A program made the position numbers and the translations under genes. This document shows positions 42,560 to 52,204 of a DNA stretch of 64,000 bases, piece after piece. Where the stretch lies: assembly GCF_050789285.1 (NCBI RefSeq), contig NZ_JBOUVX010000002.1, forward strand, positions 62,001 through 126,000, read 5' to 3'. The notes beneath the pieces are model-generated. The model had not been told where the DNA came from. It did no database searches and saw only the letters and a list, made by a program, of their open reading frames with translations. Source of the DNA: CAVPWP01 sp050789285. Its GTDB lineage: Bacteria; Pseudomonadota; Alphaproteobacteria; Rhodobacterales; Rhodobacteraceae. Within the stretch, counting starts at the first letter, position 1; each line of letters begins with the position of its first letter.

Positions 42560-45007
42560 ATGACGTTGCCTCGATCGCGCGTGATGACCGCTGCCATCGC
42601 CATGTCGCTGGTGGTGCTTCTTTCGGCCTGCGAAAGCTCGGAAGAACGGGCCGAGAAGCACTTCCAGAGCGGCGTCGAGCTTCTTCAGTCGGGCGACGTC
42701 GAGCGCGCTCTGGTCGAGTTCCGCAACGTCCTTCAGCTGAATGCGAATCATCGCGAGGCCCGCGTCGCCTATGCCGGCGTGGTGCTGGGCCAGGGCCGCA
42801 TCGGCGAAGCCTACCGCCAGTACCTCTGGCTGGTGGAGCAACAGCCCGACGACATCGACTCGCGTCGCAAGCTGGCCGAGCTGGCCGTCATCCGCATGGA
42901 CTGGCAAGAGGCCGAACGCCACTACGGCCCGGCCGCCGAACTGGCGCCAGACGATCCGGTGGTCCGGTCGGTCGGCCTTGCCCTTGCCTATCGTCAGGCC
43001 CTGATGAACGAAGACGTCGCTGCACGCGATGCCACCGTCGCAGAGACCGAAGCCTTTCTTGCCGAACAGCCCGACAGCATCATCCTCCACCGCATCCTTG
43101 TGGATGGCTACCTGCGCGCCGGACGCCGCGACGCCGCGCTCGAGATGGTCGACAAGGCGATCGCGCTGGAGCCTGATAATCGCCAGCTCTATACGGTCCG
43201 TCTTGGCCTTCTCGCCGAACTTGGCAACGCCGAGGCGATCGAAGCCCAGATTCTGGACATGCTCGCCCGCTTCCCCGAGGATGAAAGCCTCAAGCCGACA
43301 CTGCTGCGTTTCTACATGTCGCAGCAACAGGCCGACAAGGCCGAGCAGTTCCTGCGCGATCAGGTGGACCCTGCGGGCGAGAACATCGAACCCTTCGTCG
43401 AACTCGTCCAGTTCATCGCAACGGTCAAGACCCGCGAAGCGGCGCTGGCCGAACTGGATGCCGAACTTGCCCTGCGTCCCGGAAACCGCGTCGTGCAGGC
43501 GCTTCGGGCCGGACTGATCTTCGAACTGGGTCAGACCGATGAAGGGATCGCGGCGATGGAAGCCGCGCTTGCGGGCGCCGAGCCTTCGGAAGAAACCAAC
43601 AATCTGAAGATTGCGCTTTCCCGCATGTTGGCCGTGATCGGCAACGACGTGGGCGCGCGCCGCCTTGTCGAGGAAGTCCTTGTGGCCGATCCCAGCCATG
43701 TCGAGGCGCTCAAGATGTCGGCGCGCTGGAGCATCGACGGGGACAACCCGGACGCCGCCATCGCATCGCTGCGCACGGCGCTTGACCGGTCGCCGCAGGA
43801 TTACGAGGCGATGACGCTCATGGCCGAGGCGCATCAGCGCAACGGCAGCCGCGAACTGGCGCGGGATCTGCTTTCCCTTGCGGTCGAAGCCTCGAACAAC
43901 GCGCCCGAGGAATCCATCCGGTACGCACGTCTTCTGGCCAGCGAAGACAACATGCGCGCGGCGGAGGACGTCCTGATCAACTCGCTGCGGCTGGCACCGA
44001 ACGATATCGATCTGTTCTCGGCGCTTGGCGAGATCTACGTCGCGACCGAGGACTGGGCCAGAGCCGAACAGGTCGCCGCCAGTCTGCGCCGCTTCGACAC
44101 GGAAGATGCGACAGCGGCCGCCGACAGTCTTCAGGTGGCGATCCTCGCGGCGCAGGATCGCGGCGAGGAAACGATCGCCTTTCTCGAACAACTGGCGCAA
44201 ACCGACAGCAGCCAGGCCGTGGGTGCGCAGATCGCGATTGCCCGGGCGCATCTCGCCGCCGGAGACGCGACCGCCGCCGTGCGCGCGGTCGAGGCGGCGC
44301 TTGGCGAAAACCCCGACAACCCGTCGCTGCGCTTCGCCGCCGGCGCGATCTATGGCGCGACCGGCGATCTGTCGTCGGCAGAGCGGGAATACCGGACGCT
44401 TCTTGAAACCAACCCCAACGCCGAGCGGGTCTGGCTTGAACTGGTTCGGGTTCAAAGCGCGCAGGGCAATCGTGAGGATGCCCTTGCCACACTCGAGCAG
44501 GGTCTGACCGCGCTTCCGGGCGCGCCGAACCTTCTGTGGGCACGGGCCTCGGTTCTTGAACAGGACGGCGACTTCGAGGGCGCGATCGCGGTCTACGAAA
44601 CGCTTTACGAGCAGGATTCAAGTTCGCCCGTGGTGGCCAACAACCTTGCCAGCCTGATCACGACCTATCGCGACGACCAGGAAAGCCTCGACCGGGCCTA
44701 CGCCGTGGCGCGCCGCCTGCGCGGAACCGAGGTGCCGGCGTTCCAGGACACCTATGGATGGATCGCCTATCGTCGTGGGGAATACCAAGAGGCGCTCGCG
44801 CATCTCGAACCGGCAGCGAACGCGCTGACCGAAGATCCGCTTGTGCAGTTCCATCTTGCAATGACCTATGACGCGCTGGGCCGGCCAGAGGACGCGCTTG
44901 CGCGGTTCCGGAGCGCCGTCGAACTGGCAGGCGAGGCGGACACGCGTCCGCAATTCGCAATCGCCCGGACACGGATCGCCGAGCTTGAGGCCCCCGCGAA
45001 CGACTAG
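42560..45007 (+). CDS. TPR lipoprotein of EPS export (PrsT-like)
   Basis: 815 residues. Lipoprotein signal with lipobox LSAC (cysteine near residue 24), then about twenty tetratricopeptide repeats to the end (SGVELLQSGDVERALVEF; EALAHLEPAANAL). Length and repeat content fit the PrsT-type TPR proteins of exosortase EPS loci, proposed to link inner- and outer-membrane export parts. Start uncertain: GGAGG is only 2-3 bases from the ATG at 42560, while a TTG at 42566 has better spacing; an ATG at 42584 is also possible. A short CCGGCGC stem-loop precedes it. Confidence 0.88.
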   Translation: MTLPRSRVMTAAIAMSLVVLLSACESSEERAEKHFQSGVELLQSGDVERALVEFRNVLQLNANHREARVAYAGVVLGQGRIGEAYRQYLWLVEQQPDDIDSRRKLAELAVIRMDWQEAERHYGPAAELAPDDPVVRSVGLALAYRQALMNEDVAARDATVAETEAFLAEQPDSIILHRILVDGYLRAGRRDAALEMVDKAIALEPDNRQLYTVRLGLLAELGNAEAIEAQILDMLARFPEDESLKPTLLRFYMSQQQADKAEQFLRDQVDPAGENIEPFVELVQFIATVKTREAALAELDAELALRPGNRVVQALRAGLIFELGQTDEGIAAMEAALAGAEPSEETNNLKIALSRMLAVIGNDVGARRLVEEVLVADPSHVEALKMSARWSIDGDNPDAAIASLRTALDRSPQDYEAMTLMAEAHQRNGSRELARDLLSLAVEASNNAPEESIRYARLLASEDNMRAAEDVLINSLRLAPNDIDLFSALGEIYVATEDWARAEQVAASLRRFDTEDATAAADSLQVAILAAQDRGEETIAFLEQLAQTDSSQAVGAQIAIARAHLAAGDATAAVRAVEAALGENPDNPSLRFAAGAIYGATGDLSSAEREYRTLLETNPNAERVWLELVRVQSAQGNREDALATLEQGLTALPGAPNLLWARASVLEQDGDFEGAIAVYETLYEQDSSSPVVANNLASLITTYRDDQESLDRAYAVARRLRGTEVPAFQDTYGWIAYRRGEYQEALAHLEPAANALTEDPLVQFHLAMTYDALGRPEDALARFRSAVELAGEADTRPQFAIARTRIAELEAPAND

Positions 45008-45099
45008 GCGCGGCCTGAAACGGTCTTGAAAAGTGTGACCTCTTCGTAACGGAAGGGAATCAAGTCGTTGTTTCGGGAGATGGATCGCCGCCTGTCCCT

Positions 45100-45128
45100 T
45101 TCCCAAATCCCTTGTTGGCGGCTATAGT
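45100..45128 (+). promoter_or_regulatory. Candidate promoter of the Wza-like gene
   Basis: TTCCCA (45100-45105), a 17-base spacer and TATAGT (45123-45128), 40 bases before the ATG. The -10 keeps 5 of 6 consensus bases. Confidence 0.5.
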
Positions 45129-45168
45129 GCACGGGGGAATGTCCCTGTTTGCCCCAAGGACGGTGAAG

Positions 45169-45765
45169 ATGAGAACGTTCGTACTGACCCTGATCACGAT
45201 CTTCGTGGCATCAATCGCAGCGGCTCAGGATGGCTACAGGGTGAAGGCCGGCGACACGTTGTCGGTCGAAGTGCTCGAGGATCCGCAACTGAACCGCGCG
45301 CTTCTGGTGACGCCCAGCGGCACCATCAGCTTTCCCTTCGCCGGCACTCTGACTGCCGCCGGACGGACCACGGACCAGATCGCCGCCAGCATTGCGGACT
45401 CGATCGCGTCGAATTTCGCCACGTCGCCGAATGTTTTCGTCTCGGTTCAGTCCGTCGCGCCCAGTGTCGCCGGGCCGGCAACGGCCGCAACCATCGACGT
45501 CTTCATTCTGGGCGAGGTCAACAATCCTGGCACCGTCTCGATCGAGCGGGGCACGACGTTCCTTCAGGCATTGGCACAGAGTGGCGGCTTCACGCGCTTT
45601 GCCGCGACCAAACGCATCCAATTGCGCCGCTACAATCCGGCCACCGGCGAAAGCAGCGCTGCGATGTTCAACTTCCGCGCCCTTTCGCAAGGCGGGGCAT
45701 TCAAGGATTTCCCGCTGGCCGACGGGGACATTATCCTCGTCCCGGAGCGACGACTATTCGAGTAG
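45169..45765 (+). CDS. Polysaccharide export protein, Wza family (short)
   Basis: 198 residues. Signal peptide (1-20, AAAQ), then the polysaccharide-export (Poly_export) domain (GYRVKAGDTLSVEVLEDPQL) and a SLBB domain (VFILGEVNNPGTVSIERGTTFLQALAQSGG). It is shorter than Wza (~380), as is usual for the exosortase-locus type. It forms or gates the outer-membrane exit. The ATG at 45169 (AAGGA upstream) matches the signal peptide; an earlier ATG at 45112 adds an unrelated leader. Confidence 0.92.
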   Translation: MRTFVLTLITIFVASIAAAQDGYRVKAGDTLSVEVLEDPQLNRALLVTPSGTISFPFAGTLTAAGRTTDQIAASIADSIASNFATSPNVFVSVQSVAPSVAGPATAATIDVFILGEVNNPGTVSIERGTTFLQALAQSGGFTRFAATKRIQLRRYNPATGESSAAMFNFRALSQGGAFKDFPLADGDIILVPERRLFE

Positions 45766-45770
45766 GGTGA

Positions 45771-47153
45771 ATGGGGGGCACGAGCAGAATAACAAAGAAA
45801 ACGGGTCTTGTGGTCGCTGCCGGTCTGACGGTGGTGGCGGGCAGCGCCGTTTCGCAGGAAGGCGGCCTTACCTTCTCGGGACGCTTCGCCGAGTCGCTTG
45901 AGTTCAGCGACAATCCGGATTTCACCGAGGATTTCTCGGGGACGGCGCTGACGTCCCGCACAACGCTGGGTTTTGGCCTGGCAAGCGTGACCGCCGCGCA
46001 GTCCTTGGCCCTCGACCTCGGTGCGGCCTGGCGCTACACGCTTTCGACCAGCGACAATCAGCCAACCCGCGAAGGCCTGACCGATCCCTTCGTTCGGCTT
46101 GACTACGAACGCAATTCGGCCACGTCTCTTCTGGGCTTCGACGCAAGCTATTCGGAAAGCGACACCGGCGATCTGAACTTCGTCACCGATCCGGATTCAC
46201 AGGACATCATCGTCGACGACGACGGCACGGTGGCACGAACCACGCTGAACTTCGGACTCGACACCGGGATCGGCGAACCCTTCGGCCTTTCCGTCGACGC
46301 CGGATACTCACGCCGGACCTACTTCGACACGACCGACCCCGATCTGGTCGACAACGAGACGTTCGACCTCAGGGGCGTCGCGCGCTTCCGGATCACGCCC
46401 ACGACCGACGCAAACCTGATCGGCGCGTATATCGACGACCGCGAGTTCGACACCGTGGACGGATACGAGCGCAGCACCGTCCGCCTTGGCGCCGGGATAG
46501 ACCACGAGATCAGCGGCACCCAGCGCTTTGGGTTCGACGTGACGGCGGACACGATCGACACGACGGAATCCGGCGCCACGACCACGGAAGAAGGCTATTC
46601 CTTCATCCTTGCCTATGACCAGGACCTCATGAACGGCGGGTTCTCGGTCGAGGCATCCAGCATCCTGGAAAACATCGGAACGCGGAACTCGGTCAGCTTC
46701 TCGCGCAGTCTCGACTTGCCAGATGGCGGGCTGTTCCTTCTTGTCGGCCTGACCAACAACGACACCAGCGACGTCAACGCCCTTATCGGCGTCGACTACA
46801 CGCGCGATCTTTCGGATGGGCAACTGACCGCCCGGGTTCGGCAGGACGTCACCCAGTCGTCGACCGAGGACAACGAATTCCTCAACCGCCTGATCAGCAT
46901 CGACTACGCGAAAGAGGTCAATTCGGTGAGTGGTTGGCAGACCTCGATCGGCTACAACGAATCCGAGGACCTCAGCAACGGGTCGGTCGACAGCCAGGCG
47001 CGCTTCGAGATCAGCTATCGCCGCGATCTGACCCAAGACTGGGACATCGTCACCGGCTACCGCTATCGCGAACAGAGATCGACGGACGAGAACGACAGGA
47101 CGTCGAATACCGTGTTCCTGACGCTTCAGCGCGATTTCCAGGGCCGTCCCTGA
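45771..47153 (+). CDS. Outer-membrane beta-barrel protein of the EPS locus
   Basis: 460 residues. Signal peptide (ending AVSQ), then alternating short strands rich in Gly, Thr and Asp with aromatic girdles (LTFSGRFAESLEFSDNPDF; RTTLGFGLASVTAAQSLALDLG; GYRYREQRSTDENDRTSNTVFLTLQRDF). The last segment ends in a phenylalanine-containing strand near the C-terminus, suitable for Bam recognition. It fits the barrel proteins that accompany PrsT- and Wza-like genes. Function: probable pore for polymer exit. Only 5 bases separate it from the Wza-like gene. Confidence 0.85.
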   Translation: MGGTSRITKKTGLVVAAGLTVVAGSAVSQEGGLTFSGRFAESLEFSDNPDFTEDFSGTALTSRTTLGFGLASVTAAQSLALDLGAAWRYTLSTSDNQPTREGLTDPFVRLDYERNSATSLLGFDASYSESDTGDLNFVTDPDSQDIIVDDDGTVARTTLNFGLDTGIGEPFGLSVDAGYSRRTYFDTTDPDLVDNETFDLRGVARFRITPTTDANLIGAYIDDREFDTVDGYERSTVRLGAGIDHEISGTQRFGFDVTADTIDTTESGATTTEEGYSFILAYDQDLMNGGFSVEASSILENIGTRNSVSFSRSLDLPDGGLFLLVGLTNNDTSDVNALIGVDYTRDLSDGQLTARVRQDVTQSSTEDNEFLNRLISIDYAKEVNSVSGWQTSIGYNESEDLSNGSVDSQARFEISYRRDLTQDWDIVTGYRYREQRSTDENDRTSNTVFLTLQRDFQGRP

Positions 47154-47225
47154 CACTTCGGCCCGGACACACGATCAAGTACGGGGATAACTTGATTTTC
47201 CTTGGCGCGGCGTCAGGGTGACCGC

Positions 47226-47915
47226 ATGGCGACCGACGCGCAGGATCAGCAGACAGACAGCCCACGCAGGCGCCCGGGGTTCGGGATCAGTCCGGCAATC
47301 CTTGCGGTCGCGGCAGTCTGCGTGCTGGTCGAGGCGGTGCTGTTCGCGTCGGACCTCGGGGCCATCGGCAGTGCCCGCCTTCGCCAACAAGCCTATGAAT
47401 ACGGCGGGTTCTGGCCGGGGCTGTTGCGTGACTGGCGCCCGAACTTCACGGCGCAGCCGTATCTGATGTTCGTCACCTATGCGTTTCTTCATGGGGGCCC
47501 GATCCACCTGGTGGTCAACATGATCACACTGGTGTCGCTGGGCTCGGCCGTGGTGATACGCGTGGGCCAGCGGGGATTTCTGCTGCTCTACCTCGCCGCG
47601 ATGATCGGCGGGGCGGCGGGGTTCGGCTTTCTGGCCGAGACGGTCCGGCCCATGGTCGGGGCCTCGGGAGCGCTTTTCGGGCTCGCCGGTGGCCTTGTGG
47701 CCTGGGATTACGTCGACCGCTTCACAGTGCAGGAGGCGCTTTGGCCGGTGGCACGGGCGATCCTGCTTCTGATCGGGCTGAACATCGTGCTCTGGTGGGC
47801 GATGGGGGGGCAAATGGCCTGGGAAACCCACCTTGGCGGATTCGTCATGGGATGGATCGCGGCCCTTCTGATCGATCCTCGCAGCCACGCCGACCAGGAC
47901 CCGCGCCAGACCTGA
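47226..47915 (+). CDS. Rhomboid-family intramembrane serine protease
   Basis: 229 residues from the ATG at 47226. Six to seven membrane segments. The catalytic serine is in GASGALFGLAGG and the histidine in WETHLGGFVMGW; the HLVVNMITL segment carries the usual His and Asn of the first catalytic helix. It cuts membrane proteins within the bilayer; targets are unknown. It lies 72 bases after the barrel gene, in the same direction, and may or may not belong to the EPS arm. Confidence 0.92.
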   Translation: MATDAQDQQTDSPRRRPGFGISPAILAVAAVCVLVEAVLFASDLGAIGSARLRQQAYEYGGFWPGLLRDWRPNFTAQPYLMFVTYAFLHGGPIHLVVNMITLVSLGSAVVIRVGQRGFLLLYLAAMIGGAAGFGFLAETVRPMVGASGALFGLAGGLVAWDYVDRFTVQEALWPVARAILLLIGLNIVLWWAMGGQMAWETHLGGFVMGWIAALLIDPRSHADQDPRQT

Positions 47916-48017
47916 CAGCGGCCAATCTGACACCGACCGAACCCCTCGGCTCTAAGCCATTCGTTAACGCTTTGTGTCTAGGCTCGCCGTGGCACCTGGT
48001 CACGAGTGGCGTTCGCG

Positions 48018-49733
48018 ATGTCTGTCCTTGAGTTCGGGGGCCTCTTCGGCACGGTCGAAGACCCCTTGCTCCGCGGGCTGACGGCGCTTCATCGCGTCGA
48101 GATCGGCGGAGTGACTTACCTTGTCGCAGCAGGGCGCAACGGCCTTTCGGTGCTGCGGATCGGGACGGACGGGACGGCCGTGCCCGCGGGACAGCTTGTC
48201 TTCGAGACCGCCTTCCTTCCAGGCCTGACCCCGACGCTGTCGCCGAGTCCGTCAGCCGAAGGGATCCTTGCCCTGGGCGGGCAGATGCCAGGCGGCGTGT
48301 CGTTCGTCGAGATCGCCCCGGACGGGACCCCCACGGTGCGGGCCGCGCCATCCGACTGGCCGGTCAGCGCATCGCTGGTCTCGTCCATCGGGTCGGGCAC
48401 CACCGCGTCGATCCTGAGCTACGATGCCTTCACCCGCGTCCTCAGACTTCACACACTCGATGCGCTGTCCGACATGTCCGTGTTCGCCGCCACGGCGCCG
48501 GGTGTCCTGACGGGCGTTCGGGCGCTGGCAGGTCTTGCGGTGGGATCGGCTGATTTCGCCCTGGTGGCCGACTCCAGAGGCACGATCGCGGCGCTGCGCG
48601 TTTCCGTGGACGCGGGATTCGTAATCACCGACCGGATCGGCCCGGCGGACGGGCTGACCATTTCGGCGGTGACCCAGCTTGCCCCTGTTCGCCTTGGGGC
48701 CGAAGCCTTCGTTCTTGTCGGCGCGGCAGGCTCATCATCCTTGTCCGTCCTGCGCCTTGACCCGACCGGGGCGCTGACGCTGACCGACCACGTGATCGAC
48801 GCCCTGAACAACCGCTTTCAGGCGCTCTCGGCGCTGTCGGTAATTGCTGCGGGCGACAGGGTCTATGTCTTCGCGGGCGGGGCCGATGATGGCATCAGCA
48901 CCTTCCTTCTGTTGCCGGGCGGGACGCTCCAGCACCTTGGCGTCTTTGCCGATACAACCGCCACTTCGCTTCAGAACGTCACCGCGCTTTCGGCCTTCGT
49001 TCGCGAAAGCGAACTTGTAGTCCTGGCCTCCGGGGAAGGCGAAAGCGGCATCACCGAATTGCTGCTCGACCTGTCCGATGACGGGCCCATGCGCCTGGCC
49101 GGCCCATCGGGGGGCAGCCTTGGCGGAACCGCGCTTGACGATATCCTGGTCGGAGGCTTCGCCGCAGATACCCTCTCGGGCGGCGCGGGCGACGACCTTC
49201 TGTTCGACGGGGCCGGCGCGGACCTGCTTTCCGGGGGGACCGGCGCCGACGTCTTCGTGTTCGCCCTCGACGGCGCGACCGACCGGATCGCGGATTTCAA
49301 CGCCGCGCAGGACCGGATCGACCTGTCGCGGATCCCGATGCTTTATGACCCGGGCGAGTTTTCGATCATCTCGACCGCGACGGGTGCCGAATTCCGGATC
49401 AGGGGCGAACTTCTAATCGCGCAGTCCTCAACCGGCACGCCGATCCTGGTCGAGGATGCGCGCGCGGCCCTCGTCGTCTCGGTGAACCGGCCGCAAATCC
49501 TTCCCGCCACCCCGCTGCCGACACCCGGCCCCGATACGCTGATCGGCGGCGACGCCGACGACATCCTGTCGGGCGGCCCGGGTGACGACCTGATCGAGGG
49601 TCGCGGCGGCAACGACATCTTGTTGGGCGACCAGCCGATGAGCCCCGAGATTCTCGCCCGGTACCGCGTCCTTTGGGAAAGTCACTGGCCCGACGATTTC
49701 GGGCCGAACGGCCCCGACCTGCAGGTGTTCTAG
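48018..49733 (+). CDS. RTX calcium-binding secreted protein
   Basis: 571 residues. The N-terminal ~370 residues are beta-rich repeats of propeller type (VEIGGVTYLVAAGRNGLSVLR; EAFVLVGAAGSSSLSVLRLD; DRVYVFAGGADDGISTFLL). Two blocks of RTX nonapeptides follow: LDDILVGGFAADTLSGGAGD onward (about 375-420) and ADDILSGGPGDDLIEGRGGN (about 510-540). There is no signal peptide, so a type I exporter is expected, though none is encoded here. ATG 48018 is preferred to GTG 48006. TTAACG near 47964 could be a CtrA half-site. Possibly an adhesin or matrix protein linked to the EPS locus. Confidence 0.88.
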   Translation: MSVLEFGGLFGTVEDPLLRGLTALHRVEIGGVTYLVAAGRNGLSVLRIGTDGTAVPAGQLVFETAFLPGLTPTLSPSPSAEGILALGGQMPGGVSFVEIAPDGTPTVRAAPSDWPVSASLVSSIGSGTTASILSYDAFTRVLRLHTLDALSDMSVFAATAPGVLTGVRALAGLAVGSADFALVADSRGTIAALRVSVDAGFVITDRIGPADGLTISAVTQLAPVRLGAEAFVLVGAAGSSSLSVLRLDPTGALTLTDHVIDALNNRFQALSALSVIAAGDRVYVFAGGADDGISTFLLLPGGTLQHLGVFADTTATSLQNVTALSAFVRESELVVLASGEGESGITELLLDLSDDGPMRLAGPSGGSLGGTALDDILVGGFAADTLSGGAGDDLLFDGAGADLLSGGTGADVFVFALDGATDRIADFNAAQDRIDLSRIPMLYDPGEFSIISTATGAEFRIRGELLIAQSSTGTPILVEDARAALVVSVNRPQILPATPLPTPGPDTLIGGDADDILSGGPGDDLIEGRGGNDILLGDQPMSPEILARYRVLWESHWPDDFGPNGPDLQVF

Positions 49734-49737
49734 CCGA

Positions 49738-50823
49738 TCATTCCTGCGGAATCGGCCAGACGTGCCGGCGCCCCAGGGTGTCGCCAATCTGGATCCTGGG
49801 CGTCAGTTCGATGGTCACGCCGGGTTCGGCCCCCTCGCCCGACACGCGGTCGGCGATGATTTGCGCCGCCGCGCGGCCGATCTCGACCCGACCGGCATCC
49901 ATCGTGGCAAGCCGCCGGGGCAATCCATCCAGAAGTTCGACGCCATTGAACCCGGCCAGTCCGAGTTGTCCCGGCACATCGATCCCGTTGTCCAGGCAGT
50001 AAAGCAGCCCGCCCGCCCCGATCATGTCGTTCGAATAGTAAAGGAAGTCGAGGTCGGGGGTCCGCTTCAGGATCGCCTCGGTCATCTCGCGCCCCTTCAG
50101 AAGCGACGATCCACCGGAATAGAATTCCTTGTCGCGGATCTCGAGCCCGTGCTTGGCCAGAGCTTCGGTAAAGCCCTCGAACCGCTTTCGCGCACGATGG
50201 TCAAGCGGCATCTTGGTGCCGAGAAAGCCGATATTGCGATAGCCCGCCTTCCAGATCGCGTTGGCCATCTCGCGGCCTGCGCGCCGGTGGCTGATGCCCA
50301 CCATGGAATCGATCGGTCGCCCGTCGGTGTCCATGATCTCGACCACCGGAATCCCGGCGGCCTCGAGCATCGTCTGGCTTGCTTCAGAGTGTTCGAGCCC
50401 CGCGATGATGATTCCCGAGGGCCGCCAGGACAGCATCTCGAACAGCACCTTCTCCTCGCGTTCGGGGTCGTAGTTCGTGACACCCACCACCGGCTGAAGG
50501 GGCGTTTCGTCCAGAACTTCCGAAATGCCCGTCAGGACCTCGGGAAAGACCATGTTCGACAGGCTGGGAATGATCACGGCGACAAGGTTCACCCGGTTCG
50601 ACGCAAGCGCCCCCGCGATCTGGTTCGGGACGTAGCCCAGCGACTTCGCGGCCTCAAGCACCTTGACCCGCGTCGCGTCCGACACGTCGCCGCGATTGCG
50701 CAGGACCCGGCTTACCGTCATTTCGGACACGCCCGAAGCTTCGGACACATCGCGCAGCGTCAGCGGGCGCCTGGGCTTTTCATGAGCCTTCTTGGGGGCC
50801 TTCTCGGGAGCCTTCTGGGTCAT
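49738..50823 (-). CDS. LacI-family transcriptional regulator
   Basis: 361 residues. The helix-turn-helix is LTLRDVSEASGVSEMTVSRVLRN, with the hinge helix NQIAGALASNR. The periplasmic-binding-protein-like sugar domain follows (VAVIIPSLSNMVFPEVLTGI). The overall pattern is like GntR gluconate-type repressors. I use the ATG at 50823 because AAGGA lies 8 bases upstream; an ATG at 50853 adds ten residues without a site. No obvious target operon adjoins it. It converges with the RTX gene, with only 4 bases between stops. Confidence 0.93.
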   Translation of the reverse strand: MTQKAPEKAPKKAHEKPRRPLTLRDVSEASGVSEMTVSRVLRNRGDVSDATRVKVLEAAKSLGYVPNQIAGALASNRVNLVAVIIPSLSNMVFPEVLTGISEVLDETPLQPVVGVTNYDPEREEKVLFEMLSWRPSGIIIAGLEHSEASQTMLEAAGIPVVEIMDTDGRPIDSMVGISHRRAGREMANAIWKAGYRNIGFLGTKMPLDHRARKRFEGFTEALAKHGLEIRDKEFYSGGSSLLKGREMTEAILKRTPDLDFLYYSNDMIGAGGLLYCLDNGIDVPGQLGLAGFNGVELLDGLPRRLATMDAGRVEIGRAAAQIIADRVSGEGAEPGVTIELTPRIQIGDTLGRRHVWPIPQE

Positions 50824-50954
50824 CCGCGCATCCTTCGCAGCAGTCGACGCCATGCTATCGCTAACGGGCCGGAAGACAAGCGCCGCGTCAGGCCCGCGCG
50901 CGCGGACCTTTGCCCTTGATCCGCTGCGCCTTTCCCCCGAGAAAAGGGGCCGAG

Positions 50955-51030
<76 letters not shown>

Positions 51031-51032
51031 CT

Positions 51033-51641
51033 TCAGTCTTCGCCCGGGCGGGTCAGGCTGAACACCGCGGTCACGCGCGCATAGTCACGATATCCCAGCC
51101 GCGCCAAGGGCTGATAGCGCAGCACGTCGAAGTGCCCGTCGACCAGGCAGTCCTCCCGGATGTGCACGCCCACGACCTCGCCCAGGACCAGAAGGTTGTT
51201 CTTGCCCTCAAGGCGGACGATCTGCGTCATCCGGCATTCAAGGCTGGCGGGTGCGGCGGCCACGCGTGAGCAGGCGATGACCCGGCATTCGGCACGCTCG
51301 ATCCCGGCTTTCTCGAACTCGTCGACCTCGCGCGGCCAGGGCCCCGAAGTGACGTTCATCACCTCGCGCATGGCGTACGGGACGATGTTGACGCAGAAGA
51401 CGCCCGTCTCCCGCACGTTGGCCACGCTGTCCTTGGTGTCGCCCCGGTCCGCCTTGGCCGATCCCGAGGCGAACATGACCTGCGGCGGAACGTGGGCCAC
51501 CGCATTGAAATAGGAATAGGGCGCAAGGTTTTCGCTTCCGTCGGCGCCTCGGGTCGAAACCCAGCCGATCGGCCGCGGCGACACGATGGCCTTGAAGGGA
51601 TCGTGCGGCAGGCCGTGGCCGTCACCCGGTAGATAGAACAT
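51033..51641 (-). CDS. Flavin reductase-like (FMN-binding split barrel) protein
   Basis: 202 residues. FKAIVSPRPIGWVSTRGADG followed by NLAPYSYFNAVAHVPPQVMFA is the diagnostic flavin-reductase-domain N-terminus. ECRVIACSRVAAAPASLECRMTQIV lies at the dimer interface and VVGVHIREDCLVDG near the end. It probably binds FMN and reduces a flavin or other small molecule. The stop is 2 bases from the tRNA-Arg end, on the opposite strand. Confidence 0.9.
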   Translation of the reverse strand: MFYLPGDGHGLPHDPFKAIVSPRPIGWVSTRGADGSENLAPYSYFNAVAHVPPQVMFASGSAKADRGDTKDSVANVRETGVFCVNIVPYAMREVMNVTSGPWPREVDEFEKAGIERAECRVIACSRVAAAPASLECRMTQIVRLEGKNNLLVLGEVVGVHIREDCLVDGHFDVLRYQPLARLGYRDYARVTAVFSLTRPGED

Positions 51642-51715
51642 CGCGCCCCCGTTCCGTTTGTCCGTGACCTAGCCCCGTGCTAGGGGCGTTTCCAGAAAAA
51701 ACCGTGAGGGGGCGG

Positions 51716-52198
51716 GTGAGCTACAGCTTGCGTCAGGAGACGCCGGACGACTGGTGGGAGGTCGAGGCGCTTTACGATCTCTGCTTCGCGCCGGGGCGCG
51801 AGGCGCTGTCGTCCTATCGCCTGCGCGATGGTGTCCCGCCTGTGGCCGCGCTGTGCCTGACCGCGCGCGACAACGGCACGCTCGCCGGGGCGATCCGCTA
51901 TTGGCCGGTGCGCGTGGGCGGCGCGCCCGCGCTGCTGCTTGGGCCCGTTGCCGTTCACCCGACCCGGCAGGGCGAAGGCCTGGGCGCGCTGCTGATCGAG
52001 GAAAGCCTTGCCGCTGCGACCGGCTGGGACCGGGTCATGCTTGTCGGCGACGAGCCCTATTACGGGCGCTTCGGCTTTCACCGGCTCGATCAGGTCGAGA
52101 TGCCGCCACCGACCAACCCCGCCCGCGTGCTTGGCCGGGCGCTGACGCCCGGCGCCTGGGACGGGGTGACCGGCAAGGTGACCAAGTGGGACGGCTGA
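51716..52198 (+). CDS. GNAT-family N-acetyltransferase
   Basis: 160 residues. SLRQETPDDWWEVEALYDLCF begins the GNAT fold. The acetyl-CoA loop is in AVHPTRQGEGLGALLIEESL (RQGEGLG in place of RxxGxG/A), with VMLVGDEPYYGRFGF after it. The YYGRFGF tail is typical of the YhbS-like group. A GTG at 51716 is chosen, preceded by GAGGGGG; GTG codons at 51704 and 51677 are in frame. Substrate unknown. Confidence 0.88.
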   Translation: MSYSLRQETPDDWWEVEALYDLCFAPGREALSSYRLRDGVPPVAALCLTARDNGTLAGAIRYWPVRVGGAPALLLGPVAVHPTRQGEGLGALLIEESLAAATGWDRVMLVGDEPYYGRFGFHRLDQVEMPPPTNPARVLGRALTPGAWDGVTGKVTKWDG

Positions 52199-52204
52199 GC
52201 GCCG

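Noticed and set aside
42407..44455. 682-codon open frame on the - strand under the TPR lipoprotein
   Set aside because: It is a mirror of the repeat-rich lipoprotein gene, which has a lipobox and conserved TPRs on the + strand.
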